A stretch of DNA of 49,368 nt from M55B154 sp964345775 (GCA_964345775.1 CAYFSO010000010.1:1-49368); one strand, 5' to 3'; positions 33,374 through 42,477 are shown, numbered from the stretch's first letter. The notes: a model not told the origin generated them from the letters alone. Made by a program: numbers and translations.

Positions 33374-34438
33374 TCATTTTTCGAATGGCTGTTTCTGTTC
33401 TTTCTGCATCTGTTCGATAAGCTTTTCTGTAAGATTTTTAACCGGGTTTGCACTCAGCATCCCGGTTTTTATATTTGACTGCATCCATATCAGGCGCCTG
33501 TTTTTCATGTCAATGGCACGGATCCAGCATTCGTCCCTGTCATCGTTAAAGCCAATGATACAGAGTATATCCAGCCTGTTGCCATACGCCCTGTACAGCT
33601 TATCCATGATGGATGACTTAACATCAAGGTAATTGACGTCGTAGGTGTAGTAGATATCTTTAAATTCCTTTCTGATCCTGTTATACTTTTTGCCCGCCCA
33701 CGGTCCATAATACAGGGTGGTTTTGCGCCAGTCTGTAATAGTGTCGTAGGAGTTGTCCTCGGTACGGATGAACTTGAAATTCTCAATTAGCTTCACGTGT
33801 GTATCTTCATTGAGCCTTATGATCTCGTTGCCCTGCACCGAAACCACGGGATAATTACTTTTCATGAAAGCTGCGTACATCTGGTGCAATTCAGGATCTT
33901 CGAGGTTGGTTATAATGCCGATATGCTCACCGGGAAGAATTCTCCTTGTCATGAACAGGTTGTCCGCGTCCATGAAGTCAACCACGATGAGGGTGATCCT
34001 GTCTACCAGCTTGAATATTTCTGTTTCCATTTTGCCAATATTGGTAAAGGTGAATATTTCGTTTGATCCCCTGGCATACAGGTGTAGTACTATCTTTATC
34101 CTGTTATCCGCGAGGGGGGTGAAGTTGCCATATATGAACAGGTCAGCATCAAGTTTGTCGATAACGTCGGGCAGCTCCACGTGGCTGTAGTCTTTCTTCA
34201 GGGATGAGTCATGATCTTCTTTCAGCATCTTGTTTACATTATGGGGCTTCAGCACCCTGCTGTAGAAGATAGCCTCGATTGATGACGCAAATGAGTTTGG
34301 AAAGATGGTCTCAAGGTAGTCATAGTTCTGGTTATCCGTGGTATTGGTAAGATAGCCAAAGGCCACAACGGGCCGGGCCCACAATTGCGGGCTGAAAAGC
34401 ACGACTATTACAAGTGCGAGTAGTACTCTTGATCTCAT
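33374..34438 (-). CDS. Exported protein of unknown function, TolB-N/FlgO-like start
   Basis: The 354-residue product has a signal peptide (about 1-21) and begins the mature part RPVVAFGYLTNTTDNQNYDY, with a following region (DKLDADLFIYGNFTPLADNR) that resembles the alpha/beta fold of TolB-N, CsgG and FlgO-type periplasmic proteins. The last 150 residues are not recognised. Its ATG overlaps the stop of the upstream lipoprotein gene by four bases, so the two act together, probably in the envelope. Confidence 0.6.
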   Translation of the reverse strand: MRSRVLLALVIVVLFSPQLWARPVVAFGYLTNTTDNQNYDYLETIFPNSFASSIEAIFYSRVLKPHNVNKMLKEDHDSSLKKDYSHVELPDVIDKLDADLFIYGNFTPLADNRIKIVLHLYARGSNEIFTFTNIGKMETEIFKLVDRITLIVVDFMDADNLFMTRRILPGEHIGIITNLEDPELHQMYAAFMKSNYPVVSVQGNEIIRLNEDTHVKLIENFKFIRTEDNSYDTITDWRKTTLYYGPWAGKKYNRIRKEFKDIYYTYDVNYLDVKSSIMDKLYRAYGNRLDILCIIGFNDDRDECWIRAIDMKNRRLIWMQSNIKTGMLSANPVKNLTEKLIEQMQKEQKQPFEK

Positions 34439-35031
34439 TTAGTTCCGGACATGCTGGTTATAAAATGATCCACAACATCTTCAAGTGAGTCATCGTATCC
34501 GGCCGGGTAGTTCTCAACCCAGACTACTTCAAATGATGACAGGTTGATGGCCCTTGCCCATGAAACCTTCTGCCAGTCCTTGAGGTCCATGATGATAAGG
34601 AACTGAATGCCGTACTTGCTTCGCATCTCTGCCAGCGACTCGGCCTTATTCAGCTCGTAGTTATATACGTGCAGTTTATAGAGGTTGTCATACGATTTCT
34701 CAAATGATAACAGGTCGCCCTGTCCCTGTCCTTCAGGCGCCATGTCTGTTTTGTAGGCAAGCGTTTTATAGTCGGTAATGTCGTATATGTCCTTGAGCGT
34801 GTACAGGTCTGACGCGTTGAATGCCTTTACCCTGTAGTTCTTTTCCATGAAGCGTGCCATGATCACGTTCTTGATATTATTGGGGTGATCTACTATGACC
34901 GCCACCTGGGAGTTGGGAGAGACCTGTTGACGTAATGCACGAACAGGTCTCTTGGACGCGCATCCTGCAATTATGGTGAACATGAAAAGGACTGCAGCAC
35001 CCGTAATGAGTATGGAATATACTTTTCTCAT
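34435..35031 (-). CDS. Lipoprotein of unknown function, coupled to the next gene
   Basis: The 198-residue product has a clear lipoprotein signal (LFMFTIIAGCASKRP, Cys24). The mature part contains VAVIVDHPNNIKNVIMARFM and YGIQFLIIMDLKDWQKVSWA, which recalls the fold of LpoB-like or GNA1162-like lipoproteins, but I cannot name the family. GCGAGG precedes the ATG. Confidence 0.62.
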   Translation of the reverse strand: MRKVYSILITGAAVLFMFTIIAGCASKRPVRALRQQVSPNSQVAVIVDHPNNIKNVIMARFMEKNYRVKAFNASDLYTLKDIYDITDYKTLAYKTDMAPEGQGQGDLLSFEKSYDNLYKLHVYNYELNKAESLAEMRSKYGIQFLIIMDLKDWQKVSWARAINLSSFEVVWVENYPAGYDDSLEDVVDHFITSMSGTK

Positions 35032-35167
35032 GACAGCGAACCTCGCTTATTCGTGTTGATAAAGGCTATATGTATGACAAATGAGTACCTTAGAGCAGGC
35101 CAAGTATAGGTGAATAACCAGGCGGTGTCAAACACAAAACCGGGGCAAGCCGGGTAGAGAATACAAC

Positions 35168-35201
35168 AAGCGCGGAATCCAGCCTTGCTGACTCCGCGCT
35201 T
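35168..35201 (-). terminator. Hairpin terminator candidate between two minus-strand genes
   Basis: AAGCGCGGA (35168-35176) pairs exactly with TCCGCGCTT (35193-35201) over a 16-base loop. It lies 25 bases after the SurA-like gene on the minus strand; the U-run is weak (TTGTTGTATT). Confidence 0.55.
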
Positions 35202-35226
35202 ATCGCTTGATATATGACGGTGTTGT

Positions 35227-35907
35227 CTATTGTTGCAGCTGTTTACCCAGGGGTTGCGTGGGCTTTTCCTGCTGCTTTTCAGCATCACCAGACTGTAATT
35301 CTTTCCTTAACACCTCGGTGTTCTTCTCGATCTTGCTCTCTTCACGCAGGTTCTCGATCATTTCCCGAAGCTTCATCTGCATTTTCTGCTGATGAATGTT
35401 CTGCTTTATGTAAAGCTCTGCCTGCTCGATGGGAACACCCTGGAACCGTGACCGCTGCTGGGCGTACACCTGCTCGATCTCGTCCTGGCTGATGTCGATG
35501 TCGTCCTTGAATTTATCTTTCACGTACCAGCCCATCACCACGCTCTGCTTTGTCATGTCGATGAGGGCTTCAACTTCCTCGTCGTCAAGGGCTCCTGCGT
35601 CAACCGCTTCCTGGTATACAAGCTGCTGCCTGATCATCTGCTCAAGGAATTCCTGCTTATTAAGGAGAGGATTTCGTGCAGTGGCAGAAGGATCTGATGC
35701 AAGCTTGTCGATCTCTTCTTTGGAAAGATTCAGCATATTCTTATGCTGCGCGTAATAGTAGTTGTTGAGCTCTTCTTTTGTTATGGTATCACCGTTGATC
35801 TTTGCGATCCATTCTCCTGAAAAGCCGCCGTTGTTGCACGCGGTTACAACGAGTATCATTGATGAGACCAGGAGTATAGCCGCGATAATAAAAACTTTTT
35901 TCTTCAT
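35227..35907 (-). CDS. SurA-N-like lipoprotein chaperone
   Basis: The 226-residue product has a lipoprotein signal (SSMILVVTACNNGG, Cys24) and a SurA/PpiD N-terminal-like helical domain: IAKINGDTITKEELNNYYYA, then LLNKQEFLEQMIRQQLVYQE. There is no parvulin peptidyl-prolyl isomerase domain, and the C-terminus is a charged coiled tail. It is probably a periplasmic chaperone for outer-membrane proteins. AAGAGG lies upstream of the ATG. It follows mfd on the same strand after a 124-base gap. Confidence 0.75.
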   Translation of the reverse strand: MKKKVFIIAAILLVSSMILVVTACNNGGFSGEWIAKINGDTITKEELNNYYYAQHKNMLNLSKEEIDKLASDPSATARNPLLNKQEFLEQMIRQQLVYQEAVDAGALDDEEVEALIDMTKQSVVMGWYVKDKFKDDIDISQDEIEQVYAQQRSRFQGVPIEQAELYIKQNIHQQKMQMKLREMIENLREESKIEKNTEVLRKELQSGDAEKQQEKPTQPLGKQLQQ

Positions 35908-36031
35908 AATAGGTCCTCTTGAAAATAAAAAAATTTAATGGAACATGTATATACCGGAGTGCAGTATTAAAACATGTGATGTCCCTATGCAGATAATGTT
36001 ACGATATTTTTCGGCTTGAGAGACTACAGGG

Positions 36032-39000
36032 TCACTGCAAATGGCGCAACAATTTTTTTAGTTCGTCCAGCTTTTTTTCCTCGTTCACGTTCCCCGGGGT
36101 AAACAAGACAATCTCGTTGTCAAACTTGTCCAGGGCCAGGCGCTTGTCCTTCTGAATAAGGGCTACCAGCTTGTCAACGTCCACCCGTGACTGGCCGGAT
36201 ACGCGTATCTTTATGGCCCTGGAGTCTTCCAGGATTTCGTCAACCTGAAGGCTCGAGGCGATGGCACGTACCTTCTCCATTTCAACCAGCATTTTCACCT
36301 GTTCCGGCGGCTGCCCGAAACGGTCTACCATGTCGTTCTCAACCTCTTCTACTTCTTCAACTGTTTCACAGGATTCGAAACGCTTGTAAAACTCGATCTT
36401 CTGGCGCTCATCGTCCATGTACTGTTCGGGAATGTACAGGTCCATCTTGAGGAAGACGGGGGTGCGGAATATATGTATTGGCTTTTCTCCCTTCAGCCTG
36501 CGAACGGCGTCCTCGAGCATCTGGGTGTAGAGTTCAAAACCCACGTCCATGATATTGCCCGACTGTTCCCGGCCCAGGATGTTCCCGGAGCCGCGTATCT
36601 CGAGGTCTTTCATGGCGATCTTGAAGCCGCTGCCAAGGTCGGCGTACTCGGAGATAACCTGCAGGCGTTTCTGTGACACCTCCGTGAGCGGTATATGCCG
36701 GGGATAAAAGAGATAGGCGTAAGCCTGCCGCACCGAGCGGCCTACCCGTCCTTTTAACTGGTACAGCTGTGACAGGCCGAAGGTGTCTGCCCGGTTTATT
36801 ACGATGGTGTTCACATTGGGGATATCAAGTCCCGACTCGATAATGGACGTGCTTACCAGCACGTCGTACTTGCCGTTGAGAAAGTCGATCATCACCTCTT
36901 CAAGCTCGTGTTCGTTCATCTGGCCATGGGCCACGCAGAAGGAGGCCTCGGGCACAAGTTTTTTCAGCACCATGGCCTGGTCTTCAATGGTCTGTACACG
37001 GTTGTGGACGTAAAACACCTGTCCCTCCCGCTCGATCTCGTTCATGATGGCCATGCGCACGATGTCGGGATTGTCCTCCATCACGTAGGTCTCGATGGAC
37101 TGCCGGTTCTCGGGCGGGGTGGTGATGATGGACAGGTCACGGATGCCCGCCAGTGACATGTGCAGGGTGCGGGGTATGGGGGTGGCCGAAAGGGTGAGCA
37201 CGTCCACCAGCGTGCGAAGCTTTTTCAGCTGTTCCTTGTGTTTCACCCCGAAACGCTGCTCCTCGTCTACGATGAGAAGGCCGATGTTCTTGAATTTCGT
37301 GTCCTTTGCAAGCAGGGCGTGGGTGCCGATACAGATATCCACCCCGCCGGTTGCAAGCTTCTCTTTCACCGCGTTGATCTGCCCCCGTGTTTTGAACCTG
37401 GATATCATTTCCACCGTCACAGGGTACTCTTCGAATCGGCTTTTAAACGTAGAAAAATGCTGCATGGCCAGCACCGTGGTGGGTACCAGTATAGCCACCT
37501 GCTTGCCCGCCATCACCGCCTTGAATGCTGCCCTGATGGCCACCTCCGTCTTCCCGAAACCAACGTCGCCGCAGATGAGCCGGTCCATGGGCTGGGGCCG
37601 TTCCATGTCGTCCTTCACGTCCTCGATGGCGGTGATCTGGTCGGGGGTCTCCTCGTACTCGAAGAGTGCCTCGAACTCCTCCTGCCAGGTGGTGTCGGGC
37701 GGGAACTGGAAACCCCGCAGCGCCTTCCGCTGTGAGTATATCTTGATGAGGTCCTCGGCGATCTCTTCAACCGATTGCTGCACCCGCTCCTTGATGCGGT
37801 TCCACGCCGACTTCTTCCCCAGGGCGTCAAGGCGGGGGTGCTTGCCGTCAAGCCCCACGTACTGCTGTATCATGGGTATCTGGTCAAGGGAGACGTACAG
37901 TTTGTCGCCTTCGGCGTATTCTATGGTAAGAAAATCACGCTCGATGCCCCCGGCGGACATGCGCTCCATGCCCCTGAAAATACCGATACCGTGGTTGATG
38001 TGTACCACGTGATCGCCGGTTTTCAGCTCAAGAAATGACTGGATGGGCTTTGAGGTCTTTCGCTTGAATTTCTTTTTCTTGCGGTATGTCTTGCCGAATA
38101 TCTCGTGATCGGTGACGATCATGACGCGGCTGTCTTCTATTTCGATGCCCTCCCTGAGGGGGGAAAGCACGATGTTAAAAGGCTTTGTGATATCAAGTTT
38201 TTCAAAATTGCTGCTGGGTGCGAACTCCGAGAAAAGGTCGTACAGCCGCCGGGCCTGTCCCTCGAAGCCGGTGCTCACAATTATTTTCCAGCCATCCTCG
38301 ATGCGCCGGCCAAGCTCCTCGCGGGTATTGTTGATGCGTCCGTGAAACGACGGTATTCCGTGAAGCTTCCATAAAAGGGCATCACGGGAGGACGTGAATA
38401 CCTGCAGGGAGTGCGATGTCTCTTCCATGTGCGCGTACTGGCCGGGTGCAAGCAGCTTCTCCGGCGGCACGCACAGGTGCTCCTTCTTTTTGCGGGTGTA
38501 CAGTTCGTCAAAGGTTTTCTCAAGGGCCTGCAGCCGTGTCCGCAGCTCCGGCGGGTTGCAGAAAAATGTTTGGGCCTGCTCGTGGAAGAGTGATGCCACC
38601 GTGGTGGTGTCCATGATAAGGGGGAAAAGCTCTTCCATGCCGGGGATGCCGTGATGCAGTATGTCATCCTGGTGCAACGCGTGCATCACCGGGTCGGGGA
38701 CAGTTTTCCCGTCCTGCACACTTTTCTGGATGAGCTCTTCGAGTGCTTCACGTTCACGGGTTGACAGTATGATCTCCCGCCTGGGATATATGGTTATTTC
38801 TTCAAGTGCCTGTATTGATGTTTGCGTCAGCGGGTCAAATGTGCGCATGGATTCGCAGGTGTCGCCGAAAAAATCAAGGCGCACCGGGTTCTCCATGGTG
38901 GGGAGGTACACGTCGATAATGCCACCCTTTACCGAGAACTGGCCGAATGTTTCAACCTTGTACTCGCGGGTAAAGCCATAGGCGGCCAGCATCTCGATGA

Positions 39001-39457
39001 TGTCGTCGAAGGGATAATCCTCGTTCACCTGCAGGTGGATACCCCTGCGGGTGAAAAACTCTGAACAGGGGATGGTGCGGACTATGGACTCCACCGTGGT
39101 AACCAGCAGTACCGGTTCACCTGATAGCAGCTTGTACAGTGCCGTCACCCTCTCACGCTCGATCTTCTCCGACGGTGAGACGAACTCGTAGGGGAGTGTC
39201 TCGTAGGGGGGGAGGGTGAAGACACGCTCGGGATCAACGTAGCAGGAAAGGTCGGTGGCCAGTTCCTGCATGGACTGGTAGTTATGTGTGACGGCGATGG
39301 TCTGCACCGGGTTCTTATGGTACGCCGCCGCGATAACAAGCGAGAACGAGGACGGGGATATACCCTCCACGTGCACCGGGGCCGTGTCGGCGTGTTCATG
39401 CAGGGTGCTGAATTCATCGGATCCAGCGTACAGTTGTAGTACCTGTTCAAGTATCAT
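36032..39457 (-). CDS. mfd: Transcription-repair coupling factor Mfd
   Basis: The product is about 1141 residues from the ATG at 39457. It has UvrB-like N-terminal domains, the RNA polymerase-interacting domain (GDHVVHINHGIGIFRGMERM), a RecG-like helicase with Walker A CGDVGFGKTEVAIRA and box II DEEQRFGV, the TRG region and a C-terminal UvrA-masking domain. It removes stalled polymerase at lesions and recruits UvrA. A GTG at 39496 would add 13 residues but lies in the end of a repeat element, so I prefer the ATG; neither has a clear ribosome site. Confidence 0.95.
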   Translation of the reverse strand: MILEQVLQLYAGSDEFSTLHEHADTAPVHVEGISPSSFSLVIAAAYHKNPVQTIAVTHNYQSMQELATDLSCYVDPERVFTLPPYETLPYEFVSPSEKIERERVTALYKLLSGEPVLLVTTVESIVRTIPCSEFFTRRGIHLQVNEDYPFDDIIEMLAAYGFTREYKVETFGQFSVKGGIIDVYLPTMENPVRLDFFGDTCESMRTFDPLTQTSIQALEEITIYPRREIILSTREREALEELIQKSVQDGKTVPDPVMHALHQDDILHHGIPGMEELFPLIMDTTTVASLFHEQAQTFFCNPPELRTRLQALEKTFDELYTRKKKEHLCVPPEKLLAPGQYAHMEETSHSLQVFTSSRDALLWKLHGIPSFHGRINNTREELGRRIEDGWKIIVSTGFEGQARRLYDLFSEFAPSSNFEKLDITKPFNIVLSPLREGIEIEDSRVMIVTDHEIFGKTYRKKKKFKRKTSKPIQSFLELKTGDHVVHINHGIGIFRGMERMSAGGIERDFLTIEYAEGDKLYVSLDQIPMIQQYVGLDGKHPRLDALGKKSAWNRIKERVQQSVEEIAEDLIKIYSQRKALRGFQFPPDTTWQEEFEALFEYEETPDQITAIEDVKDDMERPQPMDRLICGDVGFGKTEVAIRAAFKAVMAGKQVAILVPTTVLAMQHFSTFKSRFEEYPVTVEMISRFKTRGQINAVKEKLATGGVDICIGTHALLAKDTKFKNIGLLIVDEEQRFGVKHKEQLKKLRTLVDVLTLSATPIPRTLHMSLAGIRDLSIITTPPENRQSIETYVMEDNPDIVRMAIMNEIEREGQVFYVHNRVQTIEDQAMVLKKLVPEASFCVAHGQMNEHELEEVMIDFLNGKYDVLVSTSIIESGLDIPNVNTIVINRADTFGLSQLYQLKGRVGRSVRQAYAYLFYPRHIPLTEVSQKRLQVISEYADLGSGFKIAMKDLEIRGSGNILGREQSGNIMDVGFELYTQMLEDAVRRLKGEKPIHIFRTPVFLKMDLYIPEQYMDDERQKIEFYKRFESCETVEEVEEVENDMVDRFGQPPEQVKMLVEMEKVRAIASSLQVDEILEDSRAIKIRVSGQSRVDVDKLVALIQKDKRLALDKFDNEIVLFTPGNVNEEKKLDELKKLLRHLQ

Positions 39458-39494
39458 ATATTTTTCGGGTTTGGGATCAGTTTTTTTAAATGTC

Positions 39495-39588
39495 ACTACT
39501 CAGCTGTCATGATTACAATATTCAACCATTGTAAAATGAATGATTATTGAGAAAATGATCGTTATTTTGATAATAGCTGAACGGTAAC
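39495..39588. repeat. Imperfect inverted-repeat element, copy B (upstream of mfd)
   Basis: It begins ACTACTCAGCTGTCAT and ends near GCTGAACGGTAAC. CAGCT (39501-39505) and AGCTG (39575-39579) are complementary, with further imperfect pairing inside. It matches copy A at 32053 with one or two small indels. The terminal inverted repeat is less perfect than in copy A. It lies directly upstream of, or overlapping, the mfd start. Confidence 0.75.
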
Positions 39589-39680
39589 TTGTAGATTAGT
39601 ATACCACCTGTGATAACTCTTTACTTAGTTTTTGTATGCATACATTGCATAGACAACATTTATATGATCTTTATGCAAAT

Positions 39681-39709
39681 AAAAAAAGGGAGACTTTTAC
39701 AAGTCTCCC
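39681..39709 (-). terminator. Rho-independent terminator of the ahcY transcript
   Basis: GGGAGACTT (39688-39696) and AAGTCTCCC (39701-39709) pair perfectly around TTAC, and on the minus strand a T7 run follows (complement of 39681-39687). Confidence 0.88.
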
Positions 39710-39791
39710 AAAATTTATTAAGAGGTTTCAGATTACGTATAACCCCATGGAACGGGGACCACTCTCACGGGGGTGCGCTGCTGTTGGCGGT

Positions 39792-41054
39792 TTACGTTCC
39801 TTCTTTCCATGCGCTTAAATACTCTACCTGCTCCTGTGTGAGGGTATCAATGTCTATTCCCATGGTTTTCAGCTGTATGCCTGAGATCTCATCGTCAATC
39901 TCTTCAGGGAGCTGTATAACACTGTTGGGAAGGTTGTCCCTGTTCTTGACCCCGTATTCACATGCAAGTGCCTGTCCGCAGAACGAGGTTGACATTACCT
40001 CGCTTGGATGTCCTTCGGCAGCCGACAGGTTGATGAGGCGTCCTTCACCAAGGACGAACAGCTTCCTGCCGTTGAGCACGTATTCGTCCATGGAAGGGCG
40101 TATTCTTCGCTTTTCGCTTGCCTCTTCTTCAAGTGCCTTTAATTGAATTTCGATATCAAAATGACCCGAATTGCACATGATGGCACCATTCTTCATCAGT
40201 TTCATATGCTCAATGCTGATCACATGCTTGTTGCCGGTAACGGTGCAGAATACATCGCCGATCTTTGCCGCTTCGTTCATGGGCATTACCCTGAATCCAT
40301 CGTACCTGGCCTGCAACGCACGGAACTTGTCAACTTCTGTCACGATCACGTTGGCGCCCATTCCACTGGCGCGCATGGATACTCCCTTGCCGCAGCTTCC
40401 ATAGCCTGCAACAACGAATGTTTTTCCGGCAAGCAGCAGGTTTGTTGCCCGCAATATCCCGTCAATGGTTGACTGGCCGGTTCCATAGTAATTGTCAACC
40501 AGGTGCTTGGTCTTGTTGTCGTTCACGGCGATCATGGGGTATTTTAACGCATTGTCCTTTTCCATGGCCTTTAACCGTATGATACCGGTGGTTGTTTCTT
40601 CACAGCCGCAGATGATGTTGTCGATGAGTTCGGGGTGATTCTGGTGTATCTCTGATACAAGGTCGCATCCATCATCAATAGTGATATCGGGTTTTTCTTC
40701 AATGACCTTGTTTATGTAGCGGTAATAGTCCTCGTTGGTCTCCCCCTTGTAAGCCCATACATGGACGCCTTCATCGGCAAGCGCTGCGGCAACGTCATCC
40801 TGTGTGGAAAGAGGATTGCAGCCTGTTATGGCTACCTCCGCACCTCCTGCTATGAGTGTGCGCACGAGGATCCCCGTCTCCTTGGTAACGTGAAGGGCCA
40901 GCCCGATTTTTACTCCCTTGAGGGGTTTTTCCTGTTCGAATCGTTTTCGTATTTCCAACAGGGCCCCCATGTTCAACTCTGCAAGTTCAAGGTTTTTCTT
41001 TCCCTGTTCAGCAAGTGACATGTCCAGTACTTCGTAAGTCTTTCCTTTATCCAT
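39792..41054 (-). CDS. ahcY: S-adenosylhomocysteine hydrolase
   Basis: The 420-residue product is a full-length enzyme of the shorter type that lacks the roughly 40-residue insert of many bacterial forms. Key features are CNPLSTQDDVAAAL (about residues 79-92), the Asp and Glu residues of the active site (DDGCDLVSE, CEETTTG), NDNKTKHLVDN with the catalytic Lys, and the NAD-binding loop VAGYGSCGKGVSMRASG. It splits SAH into adenosine and homocysteine, relieving product inhibition of the methyltransferases encoded nearby. AAAGGAGG precedes the ATG. It lies downstream of the ArsR-methyltransferase gene on the same strand. Confidence 0.97.
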   Translation of the reverse strand: MDKGKTYEVLDMSLAEQGKKNLELAELNMGALLEIRKRFEQEKPLKGVKIGLALHVTKETGILVRTLIAGGAEVAITGCNPLSTQDDVAAALADEGVHVWAYKGETNEDYYRYINKVIEEKPDITIDDGCDLVSEIHQNHPELIDNIICGCEETTTGIIRLKAMEKDNALKYPMIAVNDNKTKHLVDNYYGTGQSTIDGILRATNLLLAGKTFVVAGYGSCGKGVSMRASGMGANVIVTEVDKFRALQARYDGFRVMPMNEAAKIGDVFCTVTGNKHVISIEHMKLMKNGAIMCNSGHFDIEIQLKALEEEASEKRRIRPSMDEYVLNGRKLFVLGEGRLINLSAAEGHPSEVMSTSFCGQALACEYGVKNRDNLPNSVIQLPEEIDDEISGIQLKTMGIDIDTLTQEQVEYLSAWKEGT

Positions 41055-41103
41055 AAAGGTTCCTCCTTTGTTGTAGTTATTATTAAGCCCGAGCCTTTTA
41101 CCG

Positions 41104-42033
41104 TTAACCTTTTCGTGACTTTCGGGCGATGAATATATTCATATCGAGTCCCCTGTCTACATTGTACGTATCGTACTTGATCTGCTGAAATCCCGTTTCC
41201 TGGAGCCACTGAATAATCTCTTCTTTGTTAAATCCAAGCCAGCGGTCTCCGTATTTGTCCCTCATGGACTCGATATTGTGTTTTGCGAACTCGGCTATGA
41301 TAACCTTCCTGTTCTTTTTCAGTACCCGGTATGCCTCCCTGATACCTTCTAAAGGGACAGGCAGGTGATGAAGTGCGATATTGATTATTGCCACGTCGGC
41401 TTCACCATCCCGGAGGGGCAGATGTTCCAGTTCTCCCAGTCTCAACTCCACGTTGCTGCCGGATGGCGTAAAACGCTGCCTGGCATGGTTTAACATTTTC
41501 TGTGAATTATCTACACCGATCAAGGTTTCTGCATTTTCCTGTAAAGAAAGCAGCAGGTCTCCCGTTCCGCAGCCCATGTCAACAGCCACATCGCATGGGT
41601 CAACGTGTTGCATAATAATGCTGGTAAGATCCAGGTTGCCAAGGATGTCCCTTTTCAACCTGTTCCAGTCACCGGCTATTGAGTTGAAAAAGCTTTTGGT
41701 TCTGTTCTTTCTTTCCCTGATGATGTCCCTGGCCCGGTTGCAGTCATGGTTCAATTCGGTATCGTTTTCTGATATTTCCCGTACAAACTTTACCAGGCTT
41801 CGGGTCTCATCAATATTTGTGGCATGGTAATATACCCATAGTCCGTCCCTCCTCGAGGATAAAAGCCGGCTATCGGTAAGTATTTTCAGGTGTCTTGAAA
41901 TACGGGATTGTCCCATACCCGTCAGTTCAACCAGTTCGTTCACGTTCAACTCGTTGTGAAGAAGAATGTTGAACAGCCGCAACCTGGTTTCATCAGCAAG
42001 CGCTTTTAAATACTGTAATGCCATCGAATTCAT
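41104..42033 (-). CDS. ArsR-family regulator fused to a SAM-methyltransferase domain
   Basis: From the ATG at 42033 the product has 309 residues. The first 90 are an ArsR winged helix: LADETRLRLFNILLHNELNV and ELTGMGQSRISRHLKILTDS. Residues about 115-309 are a class I methyltransferase domain with VDMGCGTGDLLLSL and ALHHLPVPLEGI. No metal-binding Cys set of the SmtB type is seen. Neighbouring ahcY and metK suggest it senses SAH or SAM, in the manner of the ArsR-type SahR regulators of proteobacteria; that is inference. The start codon lies in a 34-bp palindrome, implying autoregulation; the ATG at 42024 is an alternative start. Confidence 0.85.
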   Translation of the reverse strand: MNSMALQYLKALADETRLRLFNILLHNELNVNELVELTGMGQSRISRHLKILTDSRLLSSRRDGLWVYYHATNIDETRSLVKFVREISENDTELNHDCNRARDIIRERKNRTKSFFNSIAGDWNRLKRDILGNLDLTSIIMQHVDPCDVAVDMGCGTGDLLLSLQENAETLIGVDNSQKMLNHARQRFTPSGSNVELRLGELEHLPLRDGEADVAIINIALHHLPVPLEGIREAYRVLKKNRKVIIAEFAKHNIESMRDKYGDRWLGFNKEEIIQWLQETGFQQIKYDTYNVDRGLDMNIFIARKSRKG

Positions 42034-42064
42034 CACTATATGAAGATATCTTTATATAGTGATG
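42031..42064. promoter_or_regulatory. 34-bp near-perfect palindrome, candidate operator of the methyl-cycle genes
   Basis: The arms CATCACTATAT and ATATAGTGATG enclose AAGATATCTT; the whole 34 bases equal their reverse complement except for one symmetric pair (G at 42042, T at 42053). It overlaps the ATG of the ArsR-methyltransferase gene, so protein bound here should block that transcript, and it lies about 415 bases before metK. Confidence 0.8.
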
Positions 42065-42477
42065 AAAGTGTCAAGCTTTTTTTTGATCAATTCAGTATGA
42101 GTGGGTTTCAGTAGAGAACGCGGGGGCTTCTGAATAGAAGCAGACCAGGTTTTTTTTAGTAAAAACGATGGGATCTTTATGATAAAGTGAGATATAAGCA
42201 GATAGATGGAGTAAATATGACATACCGATACGAATATCGCTATTATTACATGTAGATGGTCTATACATGGCGGGATAGCGGATGTCCTGTATTGACAATA
42301 AAGGATATATCTGTACTGTATCACACTCCCTGATGAATTTTTTGTCTACTCTGTACTATAGTTTAAATCTGTTGAAGAAATACGTGAATCCGGAGACGCT
42401 GGATCCGGGGAACGTATAGTTTGATTTAAATAATGAGAAAATTTAAGAACCATTGAAGTTAACAGGAGGAATTGATC
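42065..42477 (+). promoter_or_regulatory. Divergent control region of the methyl-cycle genes with metK leader
   Basis: This gap, just right of the palindrome, holds no gene that I can support. It contains a TTGACA (42292-42297) with TACTGT 16 bases further (42314-42319) as a possible metK promoter, the structured leader at 42361-42431 and the metK ribosome site AGGAGGA at 42464-42470. The leftmost 220 bases are AT-rich and without visible structure. Confidence 0.5.
42361..42431 (+). ncRNA. Structured metK leader, candidate cis-regulatory RNA
   Basis: Nested inverted repeats lie in the leader: TTTAAATC (42362-42369) with GATTTAAA (42423-42430), ATACGT (42380-42385) with ACGTAT (42412-42417), and inside them either ATCC (42388-42391) with GGAT (42401-42404) or CCGGA (42390-42394) with TCCGG (42404-42408). 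The last two pairings exclude each other. It does not match the SAM riboswitch sequence patterns I know. Confidence 0.4.

Larger units (their letters stand above)
39458..39791. other. Intergenic region between mfd and ahcY
   Basis: This stretch of 334 bases holds repeat copy B near the mfd start, the terminator of the ahcY transcript, and about 80 bases between that terminator and the ahcY stop codon without an identifiable feature. Confidence 0.6.

Noticed and set aside
37095..38012. Long plus-strand frame of 305 residues
   Set aside because: It lies antisense within mfd and has no protein-like character or start signals.
42301..42477. Known SAM riboswitch in front of metK
   Set aside because: Structure is present but none of the SAM riboswitch consensus sequences I know can be read; it is reported only as an unassigned structured leader.
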